Origin: JAICLL01 sp035252155
GTDB lineage: Bacteria; Planctomycetota; Planctomycetia; Pirellulales; JAICIG01
Length of the DNA stretch: 36,827 nt
Assembly: GCA_035252155.1 (NCBI GenBank)
Contig: DATFDL010000500.1
Coordinates: forward strand, 1-36,827
Direction: 5' to 3'
Both the position numbers and the translations under genes were made by a program. Shown here one piece after another: positions 16,918 through 25,300 of the stretch. Position 1 is the first letter of the stretch; each line of letters opens with the position of its first letter. The notes under the pieces are model-generated. The model had not been told where the DNA came from, did not search any database, and saw only the letters and a list, made by a program, of their open reading frames with translations.

Positions 16918-17009
16918 TCTGTAGGGAACGGACTCCGTGCCGTTCCGTGAGGGGCGGCGCGAGGCCGAATCGCAGCGCACGGAACGGCACGGAGTCCGTT
17001 CCCTACAGA
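16918..17009. repeat. Family A palindromic repeat, full copy
   Basis: Ninety-two bp with arms TCTGTAGGGAACGGACTCC and GGAGTCCGTTCCCTACAGA, and the conserved core GAGGGGCGGCGCGAGGCCG. It lies between two minus-strand genes: downstream of the barrel gene and upstream of the POTRA gene. Confidence 0.9.
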
Positions 17010-17061
17010 GGCGGTTGTGCCTTTTGGTTGTCGAAACCGATCAGATGCCGCCGGCAGATTC

Positions 17062-18633
17062 TTACCACATCATGTTCCAGCCGCCGTACAGCAGCCAGGT
17101 GGCGCGGGGCTGCGGGCCGTGCAGGTTTTGATAAATCGGGAAGCCCGACTCAATCGAGAACCAGTTGCCGGGCACGCGCGTCCAGGGCCAGTAATAGTTG
17201 GCGCCAAACAGCAGATCGAGTCGCGTGCCGCCTTGCAGGTAGGGCACCGTCGTGTCCGACAAACTGGGATTCAATCGTGGATCGCTGTGGCGAATGTTGC
17301 CCCAGCCCTGGCCGTGCAGGCGGCTCGATGTCGCCCAGCGGCTGCCCCAGCGCCGCCAGACCCAGGCGTTCAGATCAATCCGATTGCCGACTTCGTATTC
17401 GTAACGGTTGTATCCCAGGGGAACGGTTGCAATCGCTTGCGTTCCCCAGGTCCAGCGCGCGGATTGCCCGCGGTAGGTCAAGCCGGGCATCAGGCCGTAG
17501 CTGCCCGTGCCGACGCGCAGGGGGTACGACAAGTTGGGAAAACCCGGCGTCGGGAATAAGTTCAATGTGCCGCCGAACAGGTTCGACGGGATGTTCAGCC
17601 CCAGATTCGCATGGAGCTGGTGGTGCTGCCAACGGCGTAACGAATACAGCGCCCACAGCGAAACATCGCCCATCTGCGTGTAGGCGTCGTGATATCCGCC
17701 CGGCAGACGCGTGAGATAGTCGATGCTGTTCACCTGGATCGGCAATTGGGCCATCAAGGTCAAGTCGTCGGTGGGTGCATACTCAACCAGCAGCAGATGC
17801 TGTTGCTTGAACATCCGCCGCGGCGCGAAGGGGAATTGTCCGAGCACTTGTCCGGCGCTCTGATGATGAATGCCGTTGAGATCGCCGCTAAAACCTTCGA
17901 CACTGTAGCGATAGCTGAACAGCACGTGGCTGTTCTTGAGCAAATGATCGCCGGTAACGCCGGGCGGCGCCAGGCCATCGGGCCGGTAGAGATCGATCGG
18001 CATGTTCAGCCGCTGGTCGTCTTCAAAGATCGGCGCGGGGTCGCCCACCGGCCGCTGGATCGGTTGCGTCCCTTCGCGCTGCACAATCAGCCGCGGCGGC
18101 CCGGCCATCAGATAGTTGTAGGTGGGCATTTGCGGCGGCTGGCTGACCGGCTGTTCGAGCGATCCCCACTGCGGATAGGGCGGATCGGGCGGCGGAGCGG
18201 CCCGTAGGTACAATTCGAGCGATTGATCGTCATCGCCCTGCGGGGCTGGCAGTTCGCCATCGAGAGCGGGTTCTTCATACGATACCCGTCGCAACGGATT
18301 GAACGGACCAGGCGCGGGACGCAGCGGGTTGGCAGAGCGTGGCACGTCGCGACCAAACGTGAGCGAGGCCGGGTTGCCTGTCTGGGCGCGAGCGCGGCCG
18401 CTTAAAGCGCCTGCCAGCGCTATCGACATCACGACCAGACTCATCCGGTGGCTGGGGCAGAGCCTTAGCGATGCCCCGGTGGTTTGCCGCTCGGGACTAG
18501 TTGTGCAGCACGCTTCAGCACCCGCCGGGGCATCGCCTGGCCGGCTGTCCGTATTGGTGCGCGCATGCCTCAAACTGGCCAGGCTCTGCCCCAGCCACCA
18601 CTGAAGATCGCCAAGCCGGTGGATATGCTTCAT
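17062..18633 (-). CDS. Outer-membrane beta-barrel protein of the efflux locus (phenol MetA/transporter-like)
   Basis: About 523 residues from the ATG at 18633, which overlaps the TGA of the TolC-like gene as ATGA and implies translational coupling. The C-terminal 300 residues show alternating beta-strand patterns and resemble the MetA-pathway transporter-like barrel family (PF13557; FKQQHLLLVEYAPTDDLTLM, YTQMGDVSLWALYSLRRW), ending in Trp as outer-membrane proteins do. A signal peptide (MSLVVMSIALAGALSGRARA) begins only at residue 64 (18444). Codons of about 12-62 are supplied by a 153-bp palindromic element. Either translation restarts at 18444, or the protein carries an unusual N-terminal extension. 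The Pro-rich segment after the signal is probably periplasmic. Transport role inferred from context only. Confidence 0.75.
   Translation of the reverse strand: MKHIHRLGDLQWWLGQSLASLRHARTNTDSRPGDAPAGAEACCTTSPERQTTGASLRLCPSHRMSLVVMSIALAGALSGRARAQTGNPASLTFGRDVPRSANPLRPAPGPFNPLRRVSYEEPALDGELPAPQGDDDQSLELYLRAAPPPDPPYPQWGSLEQPVSQPPQMPTYNYLMAGPPRLIVQREGTQPIQRPVGDPAPIFEDDQRLNMPIDLYRPDGLAPPGVTGDHLLKNSHVLFSYRYSVEGFSGDLNGIHHQSAGQVLGQFPFAPRRMFKQQHLLLVEYAPTDDLTLMAQLPIQVNSIDYLTRLPGGYHDAYTQMGDVSLWALYSLRRWQHHQLHANLGLNIPSNLFGGTLNLFPTPGFPNLSYPLRVGTGSYGLMPGLTYRGQSARWTWGTQAIATVPLGYNRYEYEVGNRIDLNAWVWRRWGSRWATSSRLHGQGWGNIRHSDPRLNPSLSDTTVPYLQGGTRLDLLFGANYYWPWTRVPGNWFSIESGFPIYQNLHGPQPRATWLLYGGWNMMW
18447..18599. repeat. 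Family B 153-bp inverted-repeat element inside the 5' end of the barrel gene
   Basis: The ends GGTGGCTGGGGCAGAGCCT (18447) and AGGCTCTGCCCCAGCCACC (18581-18599) are exact reverse complements. A second inner pair (GCGATGCCCCGG and CCGGGGCATCGC) is also inverted. Its length is a multiple of three and it keeps the reading frame open. A related half copy lies at 34288-34322. Confidence 0.88.
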
Positions 18634-20507
18634 GGGCGGCCTCCCCGCGGGTTGGGCCTGGCGCCTGCCGGCGGCGGTGGAATGGGTTCGGGGCCGGGCG
18701 TTTCGCGACCGCCGCCCCACGCCGCCATCTCTTCCAGAGTTTCGACCTGCATCAGGTACGATAAATCAGCCACCGCCGACCACTGCAAATTGAGCGCGGC
18801 AATGTACCCGGCGATCGCCTGGGCCAACTGCGTCTGCGCCACAATAATGCCCTCGAAACCCATCTGCTCGGGCGCAAGCTGATGAAGCTCGTACACGCCG
18901 CGATACGCATTGGCGTAGTCAGGCAAGATCTTGTCGGCGTAAAACTGCACGGTGATGCGATTGGTCGAGTACTGATTGAAGGTGTTCGCCAGCCGCGTGG
19001 TCAATTCCATCTCGGCCCGTCGAATCTGCTGTCTCGCCTGCCCCAAGTCGCCGCGGGCGCTAATGATGTTGCCCTGATTCCGATTCCAGATCGGCAGCGG
19101 CAGTCCGACCTGCGAGTTGTAGCTCGTCGAACGGGCGCCGGGCTGCGTGAAATCTTTCTGAGCCGTGAAATAAAGCACCACGTCGGGGATCGGTGTGACC
19201 TCTTCGAGTCTCAGCGCGTACTGGGCGCGCGTCACCATGTTGCGGCCAATCATGATGTCGGGATGGACGGACAACATGCGGGCCAGGGCAGCCTGGTAGG
19301 TGACCACTGGCACGGGCATATCGGCCCGCCCCACCAACGGCATGGGCGGCATGTTGGGCAGACCGAGATGCGCGACTAAAGCCTTCCATGCGGCCACATA
19401 AGTGTTTTCTGCCAGCACAAGCTGCGTTTTGGCGATATCGGCCAGGCCGCGCAATTGCCCCGGCTCGAAGCCCGCCGCTTCGCCCGCTGTCCTCAATCGT
19501 GAACGCTGAATCTCGAAGACCTCGTCGGCCAATCGCACCAAGGCGCCGGTCACGATCACATTTTCCTGAGCCACCAGCACCGCGAAATAATTCGTCTTCA
19601 CGCGCGCAAACACTTCCATTTGCGTGCGCCGCACCGCCAATTGAGCATTCATGACATCGACGTTGGCCGCGGAGCGCGCCAGGTTGAGCTTGTTCGCGGT
19701 CTTGACAAGCTGACTTACATAGATGCCCTGATAATCGCGGCTGAGCGATGAACCGACGGTGTCCGACTCATAACCGACAATAGGATTAGGATGCTGCCCG
19801 GCGTTAATTGCGTCGCCTTCCATCGATGTGACGTTGGCCCGCGCCTGGATCAACAGTGGGTTGTATTGGTTTGCCAGATCTTGCAACTGCTTGAGCGTCA
19901 TCGCGGGACGTTCGGGCGTCGGCCGAGGCATGTCGAGCGGCCACACCGGCGGCAGGTCGGGAAAGATTTTGTCGATGACGTGGCTTCGCGGGCCGGGGTT
20001 TTCGGGATCGTAGGCCGGCAGACGGAGGTGCGGCGCTTGCGCGCCGGGCAAATTCGGAGGCAGTTGTAGACGCTGCGAGAGCATCGTTTCCTCAACGTCA
20101 CGATCAACCGTCTCGCGAGCGCGGGCCCTTGGTTCGGCAGTCGTCGTCGGCGCGCCTTGCGCGCGGCGCGCCTGTGCTGTCAGCAATTGCTTCGACGCGG
20201 CAGAACCCATCGGACCCCGCGTTGCCTCCACCGGCGCTCGGTCATTCGCGAGAGGTTCGCGTACATCGCCGGCTTGCGGGAACCGATTGGGGGCCGGCGG
20301 CGGCGCCTGCTGCGATCGCGCCGTTCGCCGTGCGCTGACTTCAGGATGGTCAAACTGGACCGCACGACAAGAGGCTTGCAGAACGATGAGCGCGCAGCCG
20401 ATGACAACCGCCTTGCGGAATGCAACGCGATCGGCCGCAACCTGGGGTGGAGCGTGAGCAGGCGGGGAGCCCAGTTGAGCATCCTGCCGCCCGAAAACTT
20501 TGCGCAT
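18630..20507 (-). CDS. TolC-family outer-membrane efflux protein (probable lipoprotein)
   Basis: 625 residues. The C-terminal 420 residues form the outer-membrane efflux protein repeat: long amphipathic helices (LARSAANVDVMNAQLAVRRT, QARQQIRRAEMELTTRLANT) and strand-like segments, the trimeric channel that completes an RND pump. A hydrophobic segment ends in the lipobox LQASC (Cys47), so it may be lipidated. About 150 Pro/Ala/Arg-rich residues separate this from the TolC core, making it longer than E. coli TolC. Its stop overlaps the start of the barrel gene. It is divergent from the adaptor and pump genes, with which it very probably works. No Shine-Dalgarno is evident and the exact start is uncertain, because 28 residues precede the hydrophobic stretch. 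Confidence 0.88.
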   Translation of the reverse strand: MRKVFGRQDAQLGSPPAHAPPQVAADRVAFRKAVVIGCALIVLQASCRAVQFDHPEVSARRTARSQQAPPPAPNRFPQAGDVREPLANDRAPVEATRGPMGSAASKQLLTAQARRAQGAPTTTAEPRARARETVDRDVEETMLSQRLQLPPNLPGAQAPHLRLPAYDPENPGPRSHVIDKIFPDLPPVWPLDMPRPTPERPAMTLKQLQDLANQYNPLLIQARANVTSMEGDAINAGQHPNPIVGYESDTVGSSLSRDYQGIYVSQLVKTANKLNLARSAANVDVMNAQLAVRRTQMEVFARVKTNYFAVLVAQENVIVTGALVRLADEVFEIQRSRLRTAGEAAGFEPGQLRGLADIAKTQLVLAENTYVAAWKALVAHLGLPNMPPMPLVGRADMPVPVVTYQAALARMLSVHPDIMIGRNMVTRAQYALRLEEVTPIPDVVLYFTAQKDFTQPGARSTSYNSQVGLPLPIWNRNQGNIISARGDLGQARQQIRRAEMELTTRLANTFNQYSTNRITVQFYADKILPDYANAYRGVYELHQLAPEQMGFEGIIVAQTQLAQAIAGYIAALNLQWSAVADLSYLMQVETLEEMAAWGGGRETPGPEPIPPPPAGARPNPRGGRP

Positions 20508-20561
20508 TCGTCATTGTTTATCGGTCGCCGCGAATATGCCGATAAAATGTTTTGTGCAAGA

Positions 20562-20588
20562 GGGTTCAGGGTTCGGGGTTCAGGGTTT
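20562..20588. repeat. Imperfect GGGTTCA tandem tract
   Basis: GGGTTCAGGGTTCGGGGTTC and a following CAGGGTT form about four imperfect heptamers. It is the same motif as the tract before cobL and lies about 55 nt upstream of the TolC-like start, in the same orientation relative to the gene. Confidence 0.75.
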
Positions 20589-20680
20589 AGCAACAAGTGC
20601 GCAAGCCGAAGTGTGTGACACGGCCGCCGTGATTTGGGCTAGCTAGAGTGGCCCCTCTTACAAAGCCGCACCTTTCCAAA

Positions 20681-20709
20681 TTGACAGGCTTTTTTCGTTG
20701 TCTTAACCA
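20681..20709 (+). promoter_or_regulatory. Possible sigma-70-like promoter for the adaptor-pump unit
   Basis: TTGACA at 20681 is a perfect -35 hexamer. About 17 nt downstream lies TAACCA, a poor match to TATAAT. Position is plausible, 140-165 nt before the adaptor ATG. Weak evidence. Confidence 0.22.
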
Positions 20710-20846
20710 GCGCAGCCGCGTAGACTTGCGCTTAGTTGCTTTCTTACGCAATTCGACCTGAGTTTGACCGGCTTCAGGCTTCCACCGCACCAGAACCGCA
20801 GGTCGCCGAAGCCCTGACCTCTGGCCTCCGACCTCTGGCCTCACGC

Positions 20847-22232
20847 ATGAAAAAGCACATTTTGACTATCGTGGGGCTTGTCATAATCGCCGCGGGGGCC
20901 GCGGGGGCTTGGTGGCTTGGCGCCAATCGCCTGGCCGCCTGGCGGCAAAGCACCTCGGGGCACGATGACAAAACGGTTTCCATTACCGAAGCGACCGATC
21001 TGCCGCTCTACATCTCGGTTCTCCCGAAGGTCGTCGAACTAAGCGGCATCCGGACGGCCGAGGTGAAGAAGCCGACGCGGCCGCGGATCCTCGAGTTGCG
21101 CGGCCAACTCAACTTCGACCCGAATTATCTGGTTCACGTCCACGCCCGCTTTCCGGGGCAGGTGATCGCGCTCGGTTCGGTCGATGTTACCGATCCCAAT
21201 GCGCTTACCAGCCGCCTGTTGCGTACGAAGCGCGCGATCGCCTTCGGCGACCACGTCAACGAGGGTTATGAACTGGCGAAGCTCTGGAGCAAGGAACTGG
21301 GCGAAAAGAAAAGCGAGTTGGTGGCGGCGCACATTCGCTACCGCACCGACCGCCGAACCTGGCAGCAGCTTTCCAAAGCGGAGAAGGACTCCTCGGTGCC
21401 GAATCGCATGGTGCGCGAGATGGAGCGCCAGATGCAACAAGACGCCACCGAGATCGAACGAGCAAGAATGACGCTTTTGAGCTGGGGGCTGACGAACGAG
21501 GCCATCAACAAAGTCGAAGCCGACGCGGGCCGCATTTACCGCGATGAGGACTCGCGCGATATCGCGTTGGAAAACGAATGGGCCCAAGTTTCGATCCCGG
21601 CGCCATTGAACGGGACGATCGTCGAGAAGAACGTGGTCGAGGGCGGCCTGGTCGATACCGACGACGATCTGTTCAAGATTGCCGATCTCACGCGGCTGCG
21701 TGCGGTTTTGCACGTTTACGAAGAAGACCTTCCATTCTTGCAGGCGATGGAGCCGCCGGTGCCTTGGACGATCCACGTCACCTCGCGCCCCGAGGCGCCG
21801 CCGATCTCGGGCTTCATCGATCAGTTGAGCGATGTGATCGAACCGAATGAGCACATGGCCCTGGCGTTCGGGTCGGTGGACAACCCGAAACATGAGCTGT
21901 TCGCGCTGCAATTCATCACCGCCCAGGTCATCCTGCCAGAAGAGCCGAATCTGCTGGAAATACCCACACGGGCGTTGGTCGAAGACGGAACCACCAGCAA
22001 TGTGCTGGTGCAGGTCGATCCGCAGCGCAGCCGCTACGTGTTGCGGCGCGTGTCGGTGGCGCGGCGGTATCACGACGTGGTTTACATCCGCAGCCCGCTG
22101 AGTGAACAGCAAAAAAAAGAAGGGCTCGAAGAACTTCATGTGGGCGAATTGGTGGTATCGGCCGGAGCACTCGAATTAAAGGCCGCGTTGGAGCAGGCGC
22201 GGCATGCGGGCAAAGAGAATGACTCTAAGTAA
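20847..22232 (+). CDS. RND efflux periplasmic adaptor subunit (CusB/CzcB-like)
   Basis: Membrane-fusion protein of 461 residues that links an inner-membrane RND pump to an outer-membrane channel. The N-terminus has a membrane anchor or signal (MKKHILTIVGLVIIAAGAAG). The order then follows CusB-type adaptors: a beta domain (LRGQLNFDPNYLVHVHARFPG), a biotinyl-lipoyl-like half, a long helical hairpin (LGEKKSELVAAHIRYRTDRR, MVREMERQMQQDATEIERAR), the second lipoyl half (SIPAPLNGTIVEKNVVEGG) and a barrel (LFKIADLTRLRAVLHVYEED). The ATG at 20847 was chosen because the hydrophobic anchor starts there; the upstream extension is repeat-derived. The RND pump follows 75 nt downstream. The metal specificity is not readable. 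Confidence 0.9.
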   Translation: MKKHILTIVGLVIIAAGAAGAWWLGANRLAAWRQSTSGHDDKTVSITEATDLPLYISVLPKVVELSGIRTAEVKKPTRPRILELRGQLNFDPNYLVHVHARFPGQVIALGSVDVTDPNALTSRLLRTKRAIAFGDHVNEGYELAKLWSKELGEKKSELVAAHIRYRTDRRTWQQLSKAEKDSSVPNRMVREMERQMQQDATEIERARMTLLSWGLTNEAINKVEADAGRIYRDEDSRDIALENEWAQVSIPAPLNGTIVEKNVVEGGLVDTDDDLFKIADLTRLRAVLHVYEEDLPFLQAMEPPVPWTIHVTSRPEAPPISGFIDQLSDVIEPNEHMALAFGSVDNPKHELFALQFITAQVILPEEPNLLEIPTRALVEDGTTSNVLVQVDPQRSRYVLRRVSVARRYHDVVYIRSPLSEQQKKEGLEELHVGELVVSAGALELKAALEQARHAGKENDSK

Positions 22233-22246
22233 AGCGGGCCGCCGTT

Positions 22247-22304
22247 GTAGAACGGAATTTATTCCGTTTGAAAACGCATGGGAACGGAATGAATTCCGTT
22301 CTAC
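22247..22304. repeat. Family D inverted repeat between adaptor and pump
   Basis: The left arm GTAGAACGGAATTTATTCC (from 22247) pairs with the right arm GGAATGAATTCCGTTCTAC (to 22304). It ends 3 nt before the ATG of the RND pump and occupies the place where a Shine-Dalgarno site would be. Half copies flank deoC. Confidence 0.9.
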
Positions 22305-22307
22305 GAC

Positions 22308-25300
22308 ATGATCGGAAAACTCATCCAGTGGTCGGTCGGCAATCCACTCATCGTGGTGCTGCTGGCAATCGCGCTGGCCGTGGCGGGCGGCTACGCGTTT
22401 GACCACGTCAACGTCGAGGCCTATCCCGACCCGGCGCCCGCCATTGTGGAAGTCATCGCGCAATACCCCGGCCACTCGGCCGAAGAGATGGAGCGGCTGG
22501 TGACCATTCCGCTGGAAGTGGCTCTGGCGGGCATGCCGGGCCTGAAATACACGCGCAGCAAGTCGCTGTTCAGCCTCTCGTACCTCAACAATCAGTTCGA
22601 GTACGGCGTCGACTATTTGCAAGCTCGGCAAGAGGTCATCAACCGCTTGATGATCGCCGACTTGCCCGACGGCGTCACGCCGCACATTTCGCCACGCTCG
22701 CCGATCGGCGAAATCTTGCGCTACCAGGTGACCAGCCCCAAGGACGCGCTCGGTCGAGACATCTATTCGCCGAACGATCTGCGATCGTTGCAGACCTGGA
22801 CCTTGGAGCGCGAATTTCGCCGGATACCGGGCATCGTCGACGTGACCAGCTTCGGCGGCACGATGAAGCGCTACGAGATTCATCCCGACCCCGATCGGCT
22901 GAAAAAATACGGCATCACCTTGGCCCGGCTGCAATCGGCGATCGCCGAAAGCAACGCCAACGTCAGCGGCGATTACATGGTGCAAGGCGAAACCGCCGCC
23001 ATCGTGCGCGGCCTCGGTCTCATCGGCCGCGGACGCGACCCGATGCAGAGCATCCTGAAAATGAACGACCCGGTCGACGCCCACGATTACCTCCGCCGCG
23101 AGGAGCAGCGCCGCCTGCGGCAGATCCGTCAGATCGTGATCACGACCACCAACAACATGCCCGTGCGCGTGGGCGACGTCGTCGAGGGCGGCCCCTTGCA
23201 GCCGGGCGTAGAAATCGGCCTGCATGGCGTCGTCGTCGGTTGGCACACGCGGCTGGGAAAAATGTCGCTCAGCCGCCCGCTGCGCGACGGCCGGGGCCGC
23301 GTAGTGGTCGACGAACAACACGAACGCATCTGGGTCGATGAGGAAGAGGCCGTGCAGGGCCTTGTCTTGTTGCGCAAGGGAGCGGAGTCGCTGCCGGCCT
23401 TGAAGCGAGTAAAAGCCAAGATCGACGAATTGAACGACACTCCGGGACGGCTGCCGCCAGGCGTGAAGATTGAGACCTACTACGACCGCACCGACCTGAT
23501 CGAAACCACCACCGAGACGGTCCACGAAAACCTGCTGGTGGGCATCCTGCTGGTGACGGTGATTCTGCTGATGTTTCTCTCGAACGTGCGCAGCGCAATC
23601 ATCATCGCCATCAATCTGCCGCTGGCCTTGGTCTTCGCGTTTTTTGTGCTGTTCGTGCGCGACAAATCGGCGAATCTGTTGTCGATCGGAGCGGTCGATT
23701 TCGGCATCATCATCGACTCGACGGTGATCATGGTGGAGAACATCTATCGCGTGCTGAGCGGCGGCAAGTACGCCGAGTTCAGCGTGCCGGAGCGCATCGT
23801 GCGGGCCTCGCAAGAAGTGCAGCGAAGTTTGCTGTTCTCGACGCTGATCATGGTGTGCGCGCTGCTGCCGTTGTTCACGATGACTGGCCCTGAAGGGCAG
23901 CTTTTCCGCCCGATGGCCGAGACGTATGCCTTTGCGCTGGGGGGCGCGTTGCTGCTTTCGGCCACGATCGCCCCGGTGCTTTGCTTGCTGCTGTTCCGCA
24001 AGCTGCGCCCCACTCGCGACAACTTTCTGGTGCGGTTTTTGAAGCGAGGCTATTTGCAAAACCTGCAGCGCTGTCTCGATCATCGCTGGGCGGCTATCGG
24101 GGTGTTTGCCGCGCTGATCGCGGCTACGGGGCTGCTGGCGCCGATGCTGGGACGCGAGTTCATGCCGCCGCTCGAAGAGGGACATCTCTGGATCCGCGGC
24201 GTGTTTCCCGTCAGCATTTCGCTCGACCAGAACGCCGAAAAATCGCGGCTGGCTCGCCATCTGATGCGCAAATATCCCGAAGTCGAAACGGTGGTTTGCC
24301 AACTCGGCCGTCCCGAGTCGGGCACCGATCCGACCGGCTTTTACAGCGCGGAATTCTTCGTGCCGCTCAAGCCATTCGAAACCTGGCCCGCCAGCGTCGA
24401 GCGCAAGGGCTGGCGGCGATGGCTCGGCGCCAAACGGCCCCGAACGAAGTCGGAGCTGATCGCCGAAATGAGCGGCGAGCTGCGCACGTTTCTGCCCGGC
24501 GCCAATTGGAACTTCTCGCAAGTGATCCGCGACAACGTGCTCGAAGTGCTCTCGGGCGTGCAGGGCGAGAACTCGGTGAAGATTATCGGTCCGGATCTCG
24601 ACGAGCTGGAAAAACTGGGTAATCAAGTGGTCTCCGCCCTGGGTGAGGTGTCGGGGGTCGCCGACGTGGGACTCTACCGCATCCAAGGACAATGCAGCCT
24701 CGACCTGCCGATCGACCGCGATAAATGCGCCCGCTGGGGCATCAGTGTGGCCGATGTCAATAACGTCATTCAAGCGGCCATCGGCGGCAAAAAAGTCTCG
24801 GAGATGATCGAAGGCGAAAAAACTTACGACGTCGTCGTCCGCTGGCCGCAACGGCTCCGGGAAGACGAAAGCGACATCTTGGACATTCCGGTGGACGTGA
24901 CGGGGCATCGCGTGACCGAAGGCTACTCCGGCGGCTCGCCCTTCGTCGGCGCGGGGCAGCGCGTGCAGGCTAGCGGTTTCTCCGGCGCCCTGCCTGCGCT
25001 GACGGGCAGCCGCTCCATACCGCTCGATTCGAGCGTAGCGCCGCGCGAACGGATTCGAGAGCTGGTGACACCGTTGAGCGACGACGCCGACGACACGCTC
25101 GATCCGCACGGAGAATTCATTCGTCCGGGGGCGTCGATGATTTCGCGCGAGATGGGCAGCCGCTTGATCGCAGTTAAGTTCAGCGTTCGCGATCGCGACC
25201 TGGCCGGCGCCGTTTCCGACGCCCAGGCGCGTGTCGCCGGTCTCATTCCGCAAGGCTATCGGATGGAATGGAGCGGCGAATTTCAGCAGATGGAAGAGGG

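Larger units (their letters stand above)
20508..20846. other. Divergent promoter region of the efflux locus
   Basis: A 339-bp spacer between the TolC-like and adaptor genes. It holds an imperfect GGGTTCA tract at about 20562-20588, a TTGACA at 20681-20686 followed by a T-run, and duplicated CCTCTGGCCTC blocks at 20817-20843 directly before the adaptor ATG. It should contain both promoters and any metal-responsive operator. I see no clear MerR- or ArsR-type dyad. Confidence 0.5.

Noticed and set aside
22176..25253. Very long open frame antisense to the RND pump gene, with others antisense to comM, treZ, holA and the DUF11 gene
   Set aside because: They are mirror frames produced by high G+C codon use. 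The translations are His/Arg/Gln-rich without domains, while the opposite strand encodes clear protein families.
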